A stretch of 64,000 nt of DNA from G963678445 sp963678445 (GTDB lineage: Bacteria > Hydrogenedentota > Hydrogenedentia > Hydrogenedentales > G963678445): positions 124,001-188,000 of the forward strand of contig OY782877.1 in NCBI GenBank assembly GCA_963678445.1, in the 5' to 3' direction. How positions within the stretch are numbered: position 1 is the first letter of the stretch; each line of letters begins with the position of its first letter. This document shows, piece by piece, positions 24,647 to 32,314 of this stretch. Below the pieces are notes generated by a model that was given only the letters and a program-made list of their open reading frames with translations, was not told the origin of the DNA and did not search any database. The position numbers and the translations under genes are program-made.

Positions 24647-25582
24647 ATGATGGTTTCGGTACGATTGATGCAGAACGTTCCTGCTAACTTTGAAACTTTT
24701 CGAAATGAGATCGCCAACGCCCTCGAAGCGGGATACGGGAAAACCGCCTCGGAAGCGTACCATGAAAAAGCAATATTGGCGCTACAGTATAATCTGCAAC
24801 ATCCACAATTTTTCGCATGGGAAGCCTTGGCCGAAAACAACACCGTGGGGCTACTTTACGGTGTGCTCCGTGGCGACATTGCCGAACTTACCTTTATTTA
24901 TGTTCTGAGTACCCACCGAAACCAGGAGGTAGAGGAACATTTACTCAAAACAGCAATCGCTACATTTCGGCGTAGTGGGGTAACTGGTATTATCAGCGAC
25001 TCGGCCCCTCTTGCCCCACTCAGACTGAAAGAAACCTTCCAAAAAGAGGGCTTCACCACTATTCCCCGCCAGCTTATGTCACGCACCCTCCCCCTCTCAG
25101 AACCCCAGCACATGTATTCTGAATCTCAAGCGGGTTTGCAGGAACATGCCGCGGACATTGCAGCCTGCATTGTTGACGCCTACCAAAGAGAACCCGGAAA
25201 ATATCTTCACCCTGAAGTGCGAAATATTGTCGATGCCATTGACTTTGTACAACGTGTGGCAGCGGGCGCCTATGGCGAATTTTCCTCCCAATACGCCAGA
25301 AGCTGTTGGAAAGATGGCCATTGCTGCGGCGCTCTATTAGGATGCGAAATGTTTCCCGGCCTGGGTTTCGTCCTGCAATTAGTCGTGCGACGCACCTACC
25401 GACGACAAGGGGTCGCACAGCGCCTGCTGCATGATTTTGCAGCTACCTGTGAGGCACAAGGCATGTCCCGTCTGCTACTGGGGGTTACATGCGATAATCC
25501 AGCCTTGTATTTATACGAAAAACTGGGCTTTTCAATATTGCAACCCCTAAACGCCTACACCTGGTGGCGAAACCAGAAATAA
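24647..25582 (+). CDS. GNAT-family N-acetyltransferase (two-domain)
   Basis: Acetyl-CoA-dependent acetyltransferase of 311 aa. The C-terminal half (about 165-311) is a clear GNAT domain: LGFVLQLVVRRTYRRQGVAQRLLHDF gives the acetyl-CoA loop (RRQGVA), followed by LYLYEKLGFSIL. The N-terminal half has a decayed GNAT-like order (FLAELTFIYVLSTHRNQEVEEHLLKTAI-type segment near 75-105) without the Q/RxxGxG/A loop. It is therefore probably a duplicated GNAT protein with one active site. The ATG ATG start follows GGGGAG. The substrate is unknown. It stands alone between the aconitase terminator and a convergent thioredoxin-like gene. Confidence 0.75.
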   Translation: MMVSVRLMQNVPANFETFRNEIANALEAGYGKTASEAYHEKAILALQYNLQHPQFFAWEALAENNTVGLLYGVLRGDIAELTFIYVLSTHRNQEVEEHLLKTAIATFRRSGVTGIISDSAPLAPLRLKETFQKEGFTTIPRQLMSRTLPLSEPQHMYSESQAGLQEHAADIAACIVDAYQREPGKYLHPEVRNIVDAIDFVQRVAAGAYGEFSSQYARSCWKDGHCCGALLGCEMFPGLGFVLQLVVRRTYRRQGVAQRLLHDFAATCEAQGMSRLLLGVTCDNPALYLYEKLGFSILQPLNAYTWWRNQK

Positions 25583-25623
25583 GGGCGTCTGCATCCACAA
25601 CTCAACACCCGGCAGGATAACTA

Positions 25624-26208
25624 CTATTTCGATACCCTTGCCTCAAGTGTCTCAGCCCGCTCTTCCTTCTTCAAAAGCGTATCCGTCAGCGCATACAATT
25701 GAGCAAGCTTTTCTTCCGACGCCTTTCCGAACAAACGCAGCACTACCTTACCCTCATAATCGATGACATAAATACACAGCTCACGGGGTCGAAAGTCAAA
25801 AAGAGGCACAACTTCGTCCTTCCAATCAAGTAAAACGGGCACCTCGACTTCGCGGCGTAATAACCAACGCAACCATGGACGCCAAAGAAAGGGAAGGGTT
25901 TTCAATGCACCAATCGCCAATACTTCCACTTGCTCCCCATAACGCGCCGCTATGGGACGATACCACCCCTCAGCCCACTGCGCAGAATGCCGATCCCCTA
26001 TCCCGACCAAACGCACCCGCGTAGAAGACGGTTGAAAGCAGTATGTGCTTCGATGCTGATCCTTCAGGACAAATCCGGGAATAGGTTCATCTTCTTCCTT
26101 TGTTACTTTTGTTGCTTCCCCTTCACTCTCTGACACCAAAGGATCCGCCCACACAACCCCTGCAAAAATCATTAAAAAAACACAATAACATACACTATTC
26201 CACCCCAT
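25624..26208 (-). CDS. Exported hypothetical protein, thioredoxin-like fold without CxxC
   Basis: A 194-residue protein with a signal peptide ending near VVWA-DP (about residue 22). After an acidic linker, residues 42-180 read like a thioredoxin/AhpC-type fold: PGFVLKDQHRSTYCF, VRLVGIGDRHSAQWAEGW, a central helix, and ELCIYVIDYEGKVVLRLFG followed by a helix EEKLAQLYALTDTLL. The usual redox CxxC is absent, so it may be a structural or binding relative. SD AGGGAGCC precedes the ATG. The gene is monocistronic and convergent with the GNAT gene. The fold call is by pattern only and should be treated as moderate. Confidence 0.6.
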   Translation of the reverse strand: MGWNSVCYCVFLMIFAGVVWADPLVSESEGEATKVTKEEDEPIPGFVLKDQHRSTYCFQPSSTRVRLVGIGDRHSAQWAEGWYRPIAARYGEQVEVLAIGALKTLPFLWRPWLRWLLRREVEVPVLLDWKDEVVPLFDFRPRELCIYVIDYEGKVVLRLFGKASEEKLAQLYALTDTLLKKEERAETLEARVSK

Positions 26209-26838
26209 ACTAAAGGCTCCCTGATAACAAAACTGTTACTTCCGAACAAAACGCCCCACCTTCAAAACACCAGTAAGGGCCTACCTCAAAATAACGTAAA
26301 CTTTCCTTTACGCTACCTCAAAAAACTTGACTACTGGGATATCCATAAAAACACATTATACTTACACCAAGCATATCTGCACAGCACATTTTTTGCCTTT
26401 CTAATTGTTAAATTGTCTTCCCGCTACCCACAGGCAGCCTGAACGCAAAAATGCAACAAAAACGTATTCTCTCGCCTTTCTTCTTACAGGCCCTTACAAA
26501 GTCTCTTATATGTTACACACAACTCCAGTCTACTAAGAAAAATCCACTTGGGCCGACAAGGCTGGCCGCTTCTAACAACAAAGGCATTGCGTGGTTTAAT
26601 CTTCGCCTTTGTTTTCGTTATACTACCGGGACAATATCATCGGGAAGTTGTATTTTCCCGTCAGCGTAACGTACTGTGTCGCATATCGCGACAGGTCATC
26701 TGCGAGAATTGCGTTCACCCACGCATGTGGTAGCAACCCCCCGCACCAAACTGGTCGGGCGTTTCCCCTACCTGCGATACGGGCGTATGCATCCCATCTG
26801 GTGGCCTTTGAACAACATAAAAAGGTAGGAGTGAAAGT
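26209..26838. other. 630-bp region upstream of the oxaloacetate decarboxylase operon
   Basis: The longest gap in the window. It has no dispersed-element copy and no convincing gene. A frame at 26548-26733 would give a 61-residue product with one hydrophobic helix and three Cys, but it has no ribosome site. From about 26640 the sequence becomes rich in small perfect hairpins (CGGGAA/TTTCCCG near 26640, TGTCGC-ATATC-GCGACA near 26678). A TATACT box lies at about 26627 with a poor -35. It may be a long, structured 5' leader for oadG. Confidence 0.45.
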
Positions 26839-27066
26839 ATGATATTCGAGGGTTTAAAATTTATGCTCATCGGCATGAGCGTGGTCTTCGCCTTCCTCAG
26901 CTTGCTCGTGTTGGCCATGAACCTGTCCGCTTCTTTTTTCACAAAATTCGCCCATCTTTTCCCAGAAGAAAAGGAACCCACCGCTGGATTACAGCGACGT
27001 GGTGGTGATGATCATGCTGATATTGCTGTGGCCATAGCTGCTGTCCGGGCGTACACACGCAGCTAA
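26839..27066 (+). CDS. oadG: Oxaloacetate decarboxylase gamma-type subunit
   Basis: Small (75 aa) subunit of a Na+-translocating decarboxylase. One N-terminal membrane helix (LMIGMSVVFAFLSLLVLAMNL-like, about residues 8-28) is preceded by the family's MIFEGLKFML start, and the short hydrophilic tail ends HADIAVAIAAVRAYTR, matching the family's AAIAAAIAAYR end. It anchors and assembles the alpha and beta subunits at the cytoplasmic membrane. AGGAG precedes the ATG. First gene of the operon oadG-oadA-oadB; the gap to oadA is 92 bases. Confidence 0.88.
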   Translation: MIFEGLKFMLIGMSVVFAFLSLLVLAMNLSASFFTKFAHLFPEEKEPTAGLQRRGGDDHADIAVAIAAVRAYTRS

Positions 27067-27158
27067 GCTATAGGATTTACGTAGTGGGCGGTATTGACGC
27101 CGTCTGTGGAATCTAACCAACGGTGCCTCTGCCTGTGCACATAGTGAGGTGAACCCCC

Positions 27159-29111
27159 ATGGCTGAAGAAACGACCGCTAAGAAAAAAACGACTGCTAAG
27201 AAAGCAACCGCTAAGAAGAAGGCGGTTGCTAAGAAAAAAACGACGACGAAAAAGAAGGTAACAACAAAAAAGATGGCTACGACAAAAAAACGATCGCTTC
27301 CTAAAAAAGACGTGAAAGTCATGTTGACTGCTTTCCGCGATGGCTTTCAATCCGCCTTTGGCGCACGTGTCTTCACCAAAGACTTCCTGCCGGCCGTGGA
27401 AGCTGCAAAAGAAGCGGGCGTAACGCACTTTGAAGCAGGTGGCGGCGCACGTTTCCAATCGCTCTATTTTTATTGCAATGAAAACGCTTTTGACATGATG
27501 GACGCTTTCCGCAAAACAGCGGGGCCGGATGCCAATCTGCAAACCCTCGCACGTGGCGTCAATGTGGTAGGTCTGGACTCGCAATCGGGCGACATCATTG
27601 ACCTGCACGCGAAGATGTTCAAAAAACACGGCATGACTACTATCCGTAACTTCGATGCCTTGAACGATGTCAATAACTTGATCTACAGCGGACAGTGCAT
27701 CACCAACGCAGGCCTCAACCATGAAGTTTGCGTTACCCTGATGGAATTGCCCCCGGGATGCGAAGGCGCACATACCCCTGAATTCTACACCAGTGTGCTG
27801 AAAAGCATCCTGGATGCGAAAATCCCCTTCACCTCTGTCTGCTACAAAGATGCATCCGGCACTGCGGTACCCTCGAAGGTCTATGAAAGCATCAAGCAGG
27901 CGCGCGCGCTGCTCGGTGATGATGTAGAAATTCGTTTCCACACCCACGAAACAGCCGGTATCAGCGTGTTGGGCTACAAAGCTGCATTGGATGCAGGCGC
28001 CGATGGCATCGACCTTTCGCTCGCCCCTTGTTCCGGCGGCACCTGCCAGCCCGATGTCGCCACTATGTGGCACGCACTGCGCGGCACGGAATATGACCTC
28101 GGCCTGGATATCGACAAAATGATGGAAGCGGAAGCAGTCTTCAAGGATTGTATGAAGGACTACTTTGTACCGCCCGAAGCGCTTGCCGTCGAGCCCATGA
28201 TTCCCTGGTCGCCCATGCCCGGTGGCGCACTGACGGCTAATACGCAGATGATGCGTGATAATAACATCATGGAAAAATATCCGGAAGTTATCGCTGCGAT
28301 GAGTGAAGTTGTACGTCGCGGTGGTTTCGGCACCTCGGTGACCCCTGTTTCGCAGTTCTACTTCCAACAGGCCTTCAACAATGTCATGTTTGGCCCGTGG
28401 AACAAGATCGTGGACAGCTACGGTCGCATGGTGCTGGGCTATTTCGGCAAAACCCCCGTCGCACCGGACCCCGAAATCGTGAAGATCGCCTCCGAGCAGC
28501 TTAACTTAGAGCCGACGACGCGTGTCCCTCTGGATATCAACAATGAAGACCCCAACAAAGGTATCGACGCCGCATGCAAGCTGTTGCAAGCCGCTGGCAT
28601 CAATGAAACCGATGAAAACATCTTCATTGCCGCCACATGTAAAGAAAAGGGTATTGCCTTCCTCAAGGGTGAAGCCAAGGTAGGCGTGCGGAAAAACTTG
28701 GACAAAGGCGAGAAAAAAGCCAAGAGTCAAGGCGCTCCGGATGGTTATACCGTTACCGTAAACAACAAGAAGTACGCGGTGAAAATTGACGGAGCAACCG
28801 CTACCGTTAACGGCAAAAACTACCAGATCGATGTAGCGGAAGGCCTTGGTAGCGACAAAGCGGCCCCCAGTGAAAAAGGCGAAGCAGCAACCGCTGATGC
28901 TAAATCGGTGAAAGCGCCGATGCCAGGTGCGGTAATTCGCATCGTCGCCAATGTAGGAGACAGCATTTCCTCAGGCGACACAATTCTCGTACTTGAAGCC
29001 ATGAAAATGGAAGTAGAAGTTAAAGCGCCCGTCGACGGCACCATCACTGCCATCCCCGTCGCCGCAGGCGATCAGGTAACCGCCGGTCACGCACTGGCCT
29101 GGATCAACTAA
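27159..29111 (+). CDS. oadA: Oxaloacetate decarboxylase alpha-type subunit, biotinylated, with Lys-rich N-terminal tail
   Basis: Carboxyltransferase/biotin subunit of a Na+-pumping decarboxylase, moving CO2 from oxaloacetate (or a related acid) to biotin. The TIM-barrel domain shows FRDGFQSAFGARV (near residue 62; the usual RDxxQS), CYKDASG (carboxylated Lys) and the metal ligands FHTHETAG. A PYC/OAD conserved region follows, and the C-terminal biotinyl domain carries K616 in LEAMKMEVE. Unusually, residues 1-50 form a tail of repeated Ala/Thr-Lys units (AKKKTTAKK, VAKKKTTTKKK), like histone H1. SD GAGGTGA precedes the ATG at 27159, so the tail appears to be translated. The gene lies between oadG and oadB. 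Confidence 0.92.
   Translation: MAEETTAKKKTTAKKATAKKKAVAKKKTTTKKKVTTKKMATTKKRSLPKKDVKVMLTAFRDGFQSAFGARVFTKDFLPAVEAAKEAGVTHFEAGGGARFQSLYFYCNENAFDMMDAFRKTAGPDANLQTLARGVNVVGLDSQSGDIIDLHAKMFKKHGMTTIRNFDALNDVNNLIYSGQCITNAGLNHEVCVTLMELPPGCEGAHTPEFYTSVLKSILDAKIPFTSVCYKDASGTAVPSKVYESIKQARALLGDDVEIRFHTHETAGISVLGYKAALDAGADGIDLSLAPCSGGTCQPDVATMWHALRGTEYDLGLDIDKMMEAEAVFKDCMKDYFVPPEALAVEPMIPWSPMPGGALTANTQMMRDNNIMEKYPEVIAAMSEVVRRGGFGTSVTPVSQFYFQQAFNNVMFGPWNKIVDSYGRMVLGYFGKTPVAPDPEIVKIASEQLNLEPTTRVPLDINNEDPNKGIDAACKLLQAAGINETDENIFIAATCKEKGIAFLKGEAKVGVRKNLDKGEKKAKSQGAPDGYTVTVNNKKYAVKIDGATATVNGKNYQIDVAEGLGSDKAAPSEKGEAATADAKSVKAPMPGAVIRIVANVGDSISSGDTILVLEAMKMEVEVKAPVDGTITAIPVAAGDQVTAGHALAWIN
27165..27305 (+). 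repeat. Low-complexity Lys-codon repeat encoding the OadA tail
   Basis: About 140 bases built from near-repeats of GCTAAGAAAAAAACGACT with A/C/G variation, encoding alternating AKKK, TAKK and TTKKK units. The reading frame is open throughout. Confidence 0.7.
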
Positions 29112-29127
29112 GAGAAGAGGGTGCATC

Positions 29128-30288
29128 GTGCAAGCAATTTATGAACTCTGGCACTCAACGGGCATCTACAATTTTATCGCATCCAGCGATTGGATTGGAT
29201 TACGCCAATTCATTATGATTGGTGTTGGCCTGTTGCTCGTTTGGCTCGCCATTAAAAAAGAATTCGAACCGTTGCTACTGCTGCCCATCGGATTCGGCGG
29301 CATACTGGCAAACATCCCTGTCGCCAATATGACCCATCTCGATGAGAATGGTTTTTTGGCGATCATTGCTGAGCTGGGACTCAACAATGGTCTCTTCCCC
29401 CTGCTTATCTTCATGGGGGTAGGCGCTATGACGGATTTCGGTCCGCTACTGGCCAATCCCAAAACCGCGCTTCTGGGTGCTGCTGCACAGTTTGGTATCT
29501 TCACCACACTCATCGGCGCTTTGGTGATGAGCGAATGTTTCAGCTTTATCAACTTCAATCTCAGCGATGCTTCCGCTATCGGCATCATCGGCGGCGCAGA
29601 CGGCCCCACCGCTATCTTCCTGGCCTCTCGTCTCGCTCCCGATCTGCTGGGTGCGATTGCTGTGGCCGCCTACTCCTACATGGCGCTAGTGCCTATCATT
29701 CAGCCGCCTATTATGCGTTGGCTGACCACGGAAGAAGAACGCAAGATTGAAATGAAACAGCTGCGCCATGTACCCAAGATTGAGAAGATTATCTTCCCAA
29801 TCATGGTGCTTGGCATCTGTATCCTCTTGCTGCCCAGCGCCACACCGCTTATCGGCGCATTGATGTTTGGTAACCTGATTAAGGAATCCGGCGTAGTTGA
29901 CCGCCTTTCCAAGACTGCGCAAAATGAGTTGATTAACATTGTCACCATTATGCTCGGCCTGTCCGTTGGTGGCAAACTGGCTGCGGAAAAATTCCTCAAG
30001 CCTGAAACCCTCGGCATCCTCACCCTGGGTCTTGTCGCTTTTGGTATCGGCACCGCCACCGGCGTGATGCTGGCCAAACTGATGAACAAGCTCTCCAAGG
30101 ATAAAATCAATCCGCTGATTGGTGCTGCGGGTGTCTCTGCCGTTCCAATGGCAGCGCGTGTTGTGAACAAGGTTGGTATCGAATCCAATCCCCACAACTT
30201 CCTGTTGATGCACGCTATGGGCCCCAACGTGGCCGGCGTTATTGGTTCTGCAGTCGCTGCGGGTGTATTACTCGCCCTCTGCGGTTAG
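29128..30288 (+). CDS. oadB: Oxaloacetate decarboxylase beta-type subunit (Na+ pump)
   Basis: Membrane subunit that decarboxylates carboxybiotin and exports Na+. About ten membrane helices. The functional motifs are intact: GIIGGADGPTAIF (essential Asp), AAYSYMALVPIIQPPIM, LGLSVGGK and the C-terminal HAMGPNVAGVIGSAVAAG. The length of 386 aa is normal. GTG start, with AGAAGAGGG upstream, 16 bases after oadA. Last gene of the operon, closed by a strong terminator. Energises the membrane with Na+ from decarboxylation. Confidence 0.95.
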   Translation: MQAIYELWHSTGIYNFIASSDWIGLRQFIMIGVGLLLVWLAIKKEFEPLLLLPIGFGGILANIPVANMTHLDENGFLAIIAELGLNNGLFPLLIFMGVGAMTDFGPLLANPKTALLGAAAQFGIFTTLIGALVMSECFSFINFNLSDASAIGIIGGADGPTAIFLASRLAPDLLGAIAVAAYSYMALVPIIQPPIMRWLTTEEERKIEMKQLRHVPKIEKIIFPIMVLGICILLLPSATPLIGALMFGNLIKESGVVDRLSKTAQNELINIVTIMLGLSVGGKLAAEKFLKPETLGILTLGLVAFGIGTATGVMLAKLMNKLSKDKINPLIGAAGVSAVPMAARVVNKVGIESNPHNFLLMHAMGPNVAGVIGSAVAAGVLLALCG

Positions 30289-30315
30289 TTAAATTCTACA
30301 TAGCAAACTCACCTC

Positions 30316-30352
30316 ATCGGGGGAAACGAGACTATCGTTTCCCCCGATTTTC
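30316..30352 (+). terminator. Rho-independent terminator after oadB
   Basis: 14-bp perfect stem (ATCGGGGGAAACGA, loop GACTA) followed by TTTCTATTT. Confidence 0.9.
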
Positions 30353-30518
30353 TATTTGTATCGTTCCAGAAGATTCAAAAAAAAAAGAAATGGCAAGAAA
30401 TTTGCACTTTTAAAACCGAAGTGCTACTGTCTAGAGTTTATAAAATAGCCCCCAATAGGGGGGTAGCTTTATCTATTGCTACTTACTGCACAATTACTTG
30501 AAATGGGAATACCGCTAG

Positions 30519-31163
30519 ATGTTCTTTAAAAACAAACAGAAAGTATTGGAAAAGCAGCTTTTTTCGTATGGGGAAAAAGCTGCTTTATGCATTCAAGAAT
30601 TTCAGCGCACCTTTCAGGCCTATGCTGAAACCCATGACTTTAAAGCGTTACAGGAAGATGTAGAGTGGGTACACAAGGCGGAAAGTGAAGCGGATGATAT
30701 CCGGCGTGAGGTGGAAGACATGATGTACACACGCGCCCTCTTCCCCGAATCTCGAGGGGACATTCTGGGGCTTTTAGAAGCCCTGGATAGCGTACCCAAC
30801 CAAGCTGAAAAGGTGGTTCGGGCGATTGTAAACCAACGAATAGTCTTGCCAGACGACCTTTGCCCTTCTCTGTTGGAGCTGGTCGATGTATCCTGCCGCG
30901 CGGCTAGCGCTATGCTGGAAGCCGCTTCCAAGCTTTTTGGCGATTTTACCAGCGCCACTGCCATCACGGGGCGTATTGATGAATTGGAAAGTCTGGCGGA
31001 TGCACAGGAAGCGGCCCTTACACAATTGGTTTTTGCGGGTTCATACGATCCCCTGAGCAAAATTCTGCTGCGGGATTTGATCAAGCATATTGCCGCCATC
31101 AGCGACCGTGCTGAAAATGTGGGCGACCGCATCCGGATCATTGTCGTAAAACGCATGGTCTAA
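30519..31163 (+). CDS. DUF47 / PhoU-like phosphate transport accessory protein
   Basis: All-helical, PhoU-related DUF47 protein (214 aa), usually encoded before a Pit phosphate transporter and thought to regulate it. Typical blocks are ESEADDIRREVEDMMYTRALFPESRGDILGL-type (around residues 52-85), with acidic metal ligands, and the second half AISDRAENVGDRIRIIVVKR. The start ATG has GGGAA upstream. Just before it, at 30448-30465, a C5/G6 inverted repeat (CCCCC-AATA-GGGGGG) might act in the leader. The pit gene follows after 96 bases. Confidence 0.9.
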   Translation: MFFKNKQKVLEKQLFSYGEKAALCIQEFQRTFQAYAETHDFKALQEDVEWVHKAESEADDIRREVEDMMYTRALFPESRGDILGLLEALDSVPNQAEKVVRAIVNQRIVLPDDLCPSLLELVDVSCRAASAMLEAASKLFGDFTSATAITGRIDELESLADAQEAALTQLVFAGSYDPLSKILLRDLIKHIAAISDRAENVGDRIRIIVVKRMV

Positions 31164-31259
31164 AAAATGGTGTACGCCTGTCCCGTTTATTAAGGTCGGA
31201 ACGCAAACAATCGCTGTACCACTTAGAGACTAAACACACGCGAAACTAGTTGGGGTATT

Positions 31260-32207
31260 ATGGTTACGTTGACACCTTTTCTTCCTTTGGGTGGGGGCGC
31301 TTTTTTAGGGTGGACCATTGGCGCTAATAATGCATCAAACGTATTTGGCACTGCCGTAGGTGCACGGATCATTTCCTTCCGTAATGCAGCCCTCATTTGC
31401 GCCATTTCAGTTTTCCTGGGTGCCGCTCTGCAGGGCACAGAGGGCATTAAAACGCTCAGCGGTATTACAGAGCAAAATATATCAACTGCGGTTTTGGTAA
31501 GTATTGCTGCCGCCTTAACCGGCACGTTGATGACCTATTTTGGCCTTCCTATAAGCACTTCACAGGCCGTAGTCGGGGCTATCTTTGGTATCGGTTTAGC
31601 TACGGACAACATTCAGTACAACGGTCTGCTCAAAGTGGTTGCATGCTGGATTGGCACCCCCATTGGATCGATGATTATCGCTTGCGTCGCCTATAAACTG
31701 ATTGCTGTTTTTTTGATCCGCATTCCGATCAGTATACTAACCCGCGACAAATTCCTGTGGGCCGGTTTACTTATCTGCGGCGCATACGGCTCATATGCAC
31801 TGGGGGCGAACAACGTCGCCAATTGCACGGGTATGTTTTCTGGGCTTATCCCAGGAATAAACGATCGCCTGCTGGCCACCTTGGGCGGCATATCTATCTC
31901 CATCGGAGTACTCACCTACAGCAGACGGGTTATTATGAACATCGGCAAAGGCATCATGCGCCTCGATGCTTTCACCGCCCTTGTTTCTGTTGCCAGCGTA
32001 TCATTAACCACGCACGCATTCGCCATCATTGGCGCTCCTGTCAGCACCAGCCAAGGCATTGTAGGCGCTATCCTGGGAATTGGACTGCTCCGAGGCGCAC
32101 GACATCACATCCATTTCAACGTACTACGCGATATCGTGTTGGGATGGGTACTGACCCCGGCTATCTCCCTGATTTTTGCCGCTGCGGGATACGCCATCTT
32201 CTTCTAA
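31260..32207 (+). CDS. Pit-family inorganic phosphate transporter
   Basis: Proton- or sodium-coupled phosphate permease of the PiT family. The duplicated signature GANN appears at about residues 22 (IGANNASNVFG) and 181 (LGANNVANCTG), with GLPISTSQAVVGAI and GAPVSTSQGIVGAI as the second conserved pair. About ten membrane helices in 315 aa make it a short but complete member. It has no strong Shine-Dalgarno; GGGG lies upstream of the ATG. Its TAA stop is inside repeat copy G. It follows the DUF47 regulator, the usual arrangement. Confidence 0.92.
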   Translation: MVTLTPFLPLGGGAFLGWTIGANNASNVFGTAVGARIISFRNAALICAISVFLGAALQGTEGIKTLSGITEQNISTAVLVSIAAALTGTLMTYFGLPISTSQAVVGAIFGIGLATDNIQYNGLLKVVACWIGTPIGSMIIACVAYKLIAVFLIRIPISILTRDKFLWAGLLICGAYGSYALGANNVANCTGMFSGLIPGINDRLLATLGGISISIGVLTYSRRVIMNIGKGIMRLDAFTALVSVASVSLTTHAFAIIGAPVSTSQGIVGAILGIGLLRGARHHIHFNVLRDIVLGWVLTPAISLIFAAAGYAIFF

Positions 32208-32314
32208 AGCGGTCCAGCGACCGCAAGCAATAGGTATGGTCCTTACCGTCCCTGAGCACAGTAAAATTTTCTGTTTTTGTGGCAGCTTTTCAAATTTCAG
32301 CGACTAAGGCGGTC
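32204..32314 (+). repeat. Dispersed hairpin element, copy G
   Basis: Complete short-form copy: starts CTAAAGCGGTCC (its TAA is the stop of pit), perfect hairpin 1 (GCGGTC-CAGC-GACCGC), GGTATGGTCCTTACCGTCCC, TCTGTTTTTGTGGCAGCTTTTC, and ends GCGACTAAGGCGGTC, again the start of a new unit. Its far end lies inside the 3' end of the opposite glycosyltransferase gene and encodes that protein's last residues. Confidence 0.9.

Noticed and set aside
26548..26733. 61-residue frame with a hydrophobic stretch upstream of oadG
   Set aside because: No ribosome site and no family resemblance; more likely leader sequence.
27063..28367. Long open frame on the minus strand opposite oadA
   Set aside because: It is a shadow of oadA's GC-biased codons; the plus-strand product has full family motifs.
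30448..30465. CCCCC-AATA-GGGGGG before the DUF47 gene as a Pho box or terminator
   Set aside because: It matches no known Pho operator spacing and lacks a T-run; noted only as a small hairpin.
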